Origin: a virus
IMG/VR virus record: IMGVR_UViG_3300024518_002195
Span: 1 to 42,525 of that record
Length of the DNA: 42,525 bases
Direction: 5' to 3' (one strand)
A model generated the notes under the pieces. That model saw nothing but the letters and a program-made list of their open reading frames with translations. It was not told the DNA's origin and ran no database searches. Below are positions 40,234-42,525 of the stretch, piece after piece; within the stretch, counting starts at the first letter, position 1, and every line of letters starts with the position of its first letter. A program made the translations under genes and the position numbers.

Positions 40234-40387
40234 TCTTCACCCACTTTCCTTGATAGACGTATCTCCTACGCTGAAGAGGATAGCCATTATCTTTACACCA
40301 TTGATCAGCGTATTGTTCAATTCGTTTAGATTCTTCTTGGGCACCACCGTGCTTAGGTTTCTTTACTCCATTCTTTCCAACATGCAT
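40220..40387 (-). CDS. Small basic protein (55 aa)
   Basis: Product of 55 residues, basic and Gly-rich at the start (MHVGKNGVKKPKHGGAQEES), then a YVYQGKWVKNDAK tail. It overlaps the preceding methyltransferase-like gene by 25 bases and the endonuclease gene by 14. Function unknown. Confidence 0.55.
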   Translation of the reverse strand: MHVGKNGVKKPKHGGAQEESKRIEQYADQWCKDNGYPLQRRRYVYQGKWVKNDAK

Positions 40388-40953
40388 TTATGGTCCCCCA
40401 TGTGTTGTGTTCTATATCCGAAATAGGTTAGCGCAAAAGCAATCTGATCCATTCCGTATTTAAGATAATCGTCGAATACCATTCTACTCCCAACCCTTGA
40501 TCGGTTGGCAAACCAGATGGCTTCAGTAAAAACATCTTTGGTCATGTGAGGTCCATCTAAATGAACAAAATCAAATGGTACCTTGTGGTCGTACCATGCT
40601 CCCATAAATTCAGTATCTGTCATGTGAAGATATTTGTATTGATGGTAAGGAAGAAAATCCTGGACCATCTGCTTCATCATTTGAGGTGAATAGTCAGCGG
40701 TGTAGGCCGGCGTATTGTCGTAATGTTGGTATTTTAAATCATCGTAAGGATCAACGCCTACATGTTTAAAGTTAATTCGTCCCTTAGGTATTCGTTTTAT
40801 AATTTCGTCTAGAATAATTTTGGAGCCTAAGCCTTCCCTGACTCCTATCTCACAAGTTAGTATCCGATCTGGCCACGGATCCGTGCTTAGTTTTAACTCT
40901 CTCACCCATTTGGCCAGTAAGTCATAGTCACTACTGTCACCTTGGATGGTCAT
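40363..40953 (-). CDS. Class I SAM-dependent methyltransferase-like protein
   Basis: Product of 196 residues. ILTCEIGVREGLGSKIILDE has the motif I glycines of a Rossmann methyltransferase, HVGVDPYDD the acidic end of strand 2, and FVHLDGPHMTKDVF (about 127-140) the substrate-side D/H motif of Methyltransf_24-like proteins; MVFDDYLKYG follows. Substrate unknown. It overlaps the lipoprotein gene by 4 bases. Confidence 0.75.
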   Translation of the reverse strand: MTIQGDSSDYDLLAKWVRELKLSTDPWPDRILTCEIGVREGLGSKIILDEIIKRIPKGRINFKHVGVDPYDDLKYQHYDNTPAYTADYSPQMMKQMVQDFLPYHQYKYLHMTDTEFMGAWYDHKVPFDFVHLDGPHMTKDVFTEAIWFANRSRVGSRMVFDDYLKYGMDQIAFALTYFGYRTQHMGDHKCMLERME

Positions 40954-41075
40954 TTACTTATTCCATAGCTAAACCTTAGCGCCGTTACAATTGGATTGTT
41001 GAAACCCTGACCTGTTTGGCATGCTACCAACAGAGTGCAGAGCATTAAAAAGATGATAGTTTTATGTGGCATCAT
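40950..41075 (-). CDS. Small lipoprotein (41 aa)
   Basis: Product of 41 residues with a clear lipoprotein signal: two basic or polar residues, a hydrophobic stretch IIFLMLCTLLVA and a Cys in LLVAC (lipobox). After the Cys about 22 residues remain. Such tiny lipoproteins in phages act as outer-membrane spanin partners (Rz1 type) or as superinfection-exclusion factors; neither partner is identified. It overlaps both neighbours by 4 bases. Confidence 0.7.
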   Translation of the reverse strand: MMPHKTIIFLMLCTLLVACQTGQGFNNPIVTALRFSYGISK

Positions 41076-41242
41076 AGTCCTTTCGCTCTCAGTTCATCGA
41101 GGGGTCCTTCTAGTTTGGTGATCTCCCCCTGCGAATCACACATGGTGCACTGTACTACAATTTCTTTTTCTTCTCTAGTATCCTTCTGAACTTTGATGTA
41201 ACCGTTACCAAAGCATCTAGGACAAATCTGTTGTTCCTTCAT
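41072..41242 (-). CDS. Small zinc-ribbon protein with DnaJ-like CxxC pairs
   Basis: Product of 56 residues. CPRCFGNGYI and CTMCDSQGEI form two CxxC pairs of the DnaJ type (CxxCxGxG), with a charged strand pair between. It probably binds one zinc and may bind protein or nucleic acid. Overlaps: 26 bases with the gene before, 4 bases with the lipoprotein gene. Confidence 0.65.
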   Translation of the reverse strand: MKEQQICPRCFGNGYIKVQKDTREEKEIVVQCTMCDSQGEITKLEGPLDELRAKGL

Positions 41243-41525
41243 GTATCTTTTCCCTCACTTTCTTCCTAACATATAGGTGGTCAAAACCAGCTAGCTGGCA
41301 CACCATTTGGAAATCCCTACTAGGTTCCAGAAAATAATTACGTGCAGATTCTTTTGATAAGTGGCTGTAATAATTCTTATTAGCCCACACACTGCCGCCA
41401 TTAACTCCTTTCCCCATTGCATCTTCTAGAGCTACGATTAAAACGTTTCTCCAAAGACTTCGAATAGGATCCTTAAGTTCTTCGCCTTCGCTACTTGCTC
41501 TTGGAAATACGCTTAATTTTGCCAT
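41217..41525 (-). CDS. Hypothetical protein (102 aa)
   Basis: Product of 102 residues. The helical middle (DPIRSLWRNVLIVALEDAMG) and PSRDFQMVCQLAGFDHLYVR at the end are a pattern I associate with small marine phage proteins of unknown role. It overlaps the ribbon-helix-helix-like gene by 35 bases. Function not known. Confidence 0.6.
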   Translation of the reverse strand: MAKLSVFPRASSEGEELKDPIRSLWRNVLIVALEDAMGKGVNGGSVWANKNYYSHLSKESARNYFLEPSRDFQMVCQLAGFDHLYVRKKVREKIHEGTTDLS

Positions 41526-41676
41526 TCAATTTCTTCGCTTTCTCATCTACTAACATTCTAATTACTTGCGCTCTACTAAGTTTGACCCCTGGGGCCAGAA
41601 TCTGAGAGAGTTTATCAATTATTGCATAGCAACTAAGATCGACTGCAAGACTTTTATATTTACTTATGTCTGTCAT
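41491..41676 (-). CDS. Ribbon-helix-helix-like small regulator
   Basis: Product of 61 residues. SKYKSLAVDLSCYAIIDKLS, then GVKLSRAQVIRMLVDEKAKK resembles the beta-strand plus two helices of Arc/CopG-type DNA binders. A palindrome CATTTG-TAT-CAAATG (41690-41704) just upstream of its start may be its own site. Autoregulation is inferred. Confidence 0.6.
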   Translation of the reverse strand: MTDISKYKSLAVDLSCYAIIDKLSQILAPGVKLSRAQVIRMLVDEKAKKLNGKIKRISKSK

Positions 41677-41712
41677 TGTTATATCCTTTCATTTGTATCA
41701 AATGATATAGGA

Positions 41713-41741
41713 TATTTATATAAATTTTCAAGGACTGTCAA
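41713..41741 (-). promoter_or_regulatory. Leftward promoter for the small-gene operon
   Basis: Minus strand TTGACA (41741-41736), a 17-base spacer and TAAATA (41718-41713). The operator-like palindrome at 41690-41704 lies just downstream. The -35 overlaps the start of the divergent plus-strand gene. Confidence 0.6.
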
Positions 41742-41962
41742 TGATAAAGTTTACATTAATAATATGGGTGTGCTCTTTTTTAGGGGCTCAACCAGCTTGT
41801 TTACCCCCTATGCAGTTTCCCAAGACTTTTGACAGCTGGTATGAGTGCTCAAAAGCGGCCCATACAGAGGCAGCCATGTTGCTGTCCAAAATGGGTTATA
41901 AGTATGTTAATGATAATAAGATAGCTATGAGTTATAGCTGCAGAGAAGGTCCCACTATCTAG
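41741..41962 (+). CDS. Small secreted or membrane-associated protein
   Basis: Product of 73 residues with a signal-like start (MIKFTLIIWVCSFLGAQPAC) and four Cys in total, two in the mature part, suggesting a disulphide. The remainder (WYECSKAAHTEAAMLLSKMG) is helical. AAGGA precedes the ATG. A periplasmic role is likely, but no known family is certain. Transcribed opposite to its neighbours. Confidence 0.6.
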   Translation: MIKFTLIIWVCSFLGAQPACLPPMQFPKTFDSWYECSKAAHTEAAMLLSKMGYKYVNDNKIAMSYSCREGPTI

Positions 41963-42089
41963 CTCTTCCTTGGCCCACGTAATATTTAAAATTACGCCTT
42001 TCAGATTTATTCATGTTTTTTTTATGACGTCCTATCTTTTTGCGCGTTCTATCACGATAGGTATTGACTCCGTACGTTCCTTTAGCCAT
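41955..42089 (-). CDS. Small very basic protein (44 aa)
   Basis: Product of 44 residues, about half Lys, Arg, Asn and Gly (MAKGTYGVNTYRDRTRKKIG). It converges with and overlaps the plus-strand gene by 8 bases and overlaps the zinc-ribbon gene before it. Probably binds nucleic acid; family unknown. Confidence 0.6.
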   Translation of the reverse strand: MAKGTYGVNTYRDRTRKKIGRHKKNMNKSERRNFKYYVGQGRAR

Positions 42090-42309
42090 TCTTTATTTCA
42101 GGTTTGTTTTCCGGTACATGGGTCTTAACATTAAAGGGAATATATTTTATAATGCCATTTATTTTTTGTTCAAGATCAGCACCACAAGTGATACATCTAT
42201 AGAAATCTCTCGCCACCGATACTAGCATAGTATATTGATGACATGTGGGACATTTGCCACTAGTAAGCTCGGCTTTAAGAGCTTCTCCTCTTTTAAAGAA
42301 GTCAGTCAT
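42082..42309 (-). CDS. Small zinc-ribbon protein
   Basis: Product of 75 residues with KCPTCHQYTMLV and FYRCITCGADLEQKI, two CxxC knuckles that form a zinc ribbon. The rest is charged. ATG 42309 shares TAATG with the stop of the gene before it and is preferred to the ATG 6 bases upstream. A role in transcription or replication is possible. Confidence 0.65.
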   Translation of the reverse strand: MTDFFKRGEALKAELTSGKCPTCHQYTMLVSVARDFYRCITCGADLEQKINGIIKYIPFNVKTHVPENKPEIKNG

Positions 42310-42437
42310 TAACAACCGGTGTAGTGAGCATGTAATAAATATATCACTGCTACCAGAACAAAGATTCTGTATTCGAATGCATATCTATTAAGCCAGCAGT
42401 CCACTGTGTGTATTATTTTTTTGATTTTATTTAACAT
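42309..42437 (-). CDS. Small membrane protein (42 aa)
   Basis: Product of 42 residues with one hydrophobic segment near the C-terminus (YRIFVLVAVIYLLHA) after a basic start (MLNKIKKIIHTVDCW). The positive N-side predicts cytoplasmic N-terminus. Coupled to its neighbour by TAATG. Function unknown; small lysis or superinfection proteins have this shape. Confidence 0.6.
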   Translation of the reverse strand: MLNKIKKIIHTVDCWLNRYAFEYRIFVLVAVIYLLHAHYTGC

Positions 42438-42504
42438 ATCTATCCGTACTTAATCCTAAGATTGGTTTGTACTCTGTTTTACCAGATTCGGCTTTAATTG
42501 CCAT
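42427..42504 (-). CDS. Short open frame at the right edge (25 aa or partial)
   Basis: From ATG 42504 it encodes 25 residues (MAIKAESGKTEYKPILGLST and five more), with AGGA 11 bases upstream. The frame is also open to the window edge, so it may be the end of a longer gene. It overlaps the next gene by 11 bases. Confidence 0.4.
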   Translation of the reverse strand: MAIKAESGKTEYKPILGLSTDRYVK

Positions 42505-42525
42505 CAAATATTCTTTCCTATTTAA

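Noticed and set aside
1-42525. Integrase, transposase or insertion sequence
   Set aside because: No tyrosine or serine recombinase motif, DDE motif or terminal inverted repeats with target duplications were seen.

Overview
The window reads as a compact, AT-rich genome of a tailed double-stranded DNA phage. Genes are packed end to end, many overlap by 1-4 bases (TAATG or ATGA junctions), and the structural module is recognisable: large and small terminase, P22-type portal, scaffold, HK97-fold major capsid, adaptor and neck proteins and a long tail and fibre module. The portal and the short neck/nozzle-type genes, with no visible sheath or tape measure, suggest a podovirus. Base composition and the type of accessory genes suggest a marine host, possibly a SAR11-like alphaproteobacterium; this host assignment is inference. 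There is no integrase or repressor that I recognise. I also see no DNA polymerase, primase, helicase, RNA polymerase or endolysin. If position 1 is joined to position 42525, the gene cut at the left edge closes at once on a stop codon, so the window may be a complete circularised genome of about 42.5 kb.

Layout. On the minus strand, read from right to left, a long block from about 32560 down to 1 runs: terL, two unknown genes, portal, a set of very small basic genes, a holin-like membrane protein, a GroES-like co-chaperonin, scaffold, decoration-like protein, major capsid protein, neck and adaptor proteins, WG-repeat protein, fibre proteins, and a glycine-rich adhesin-like protein. Next comes an eight-gene modification cassette (12212 to 6576): seven 2-oxoglutarate/Fe(II)-oxygenase-like genes and one tryptophan-halogenase-family flavoprotein. 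After it follow a nozzle/propeller-type tail protein, several unknowns, two glycosyltransferases (GT-A type and GT4) and a glycine-rich unknown. The right-hand quarter (32918 to 42525) holds early or regulatory genes on both strands: small zinc-binding proteins, a GP88-like cysteine-rich protein, two PD-(D/E)XK nucleases, an eighth 2OG oxygenase beside terS, a LAGLIDADG homing endonuclease, a methyltransferase-like protein, a tiny lipoprotein and many small hypotheticals.

Non-coding structure is concentrated between 32560 and 35430. It includes several sigma70-like promoters, palindromic operator-like sequences, a shared motif TGGGATA-N-TATAGGA at two promoters, and a 350-base GC-rich region with nested inverted repeats that may be a structured RNA or origin. 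An iteron-like array of four TGAAGCA repeats at 39020 is another candidate origin or control site.

The most unusual system is the oxygenase/halogenase cassette. It directly follows a Gly- and Pro-rich tail adhesin gene in the same orientation and is followed downstream by two glycosyltransferases. This arrangement is consistent with post-translational hydroxylation and glycosylation of virion proteins. The substrate is not shown by the sequence, and nucleic acid or small-molecule substrates remain possible.
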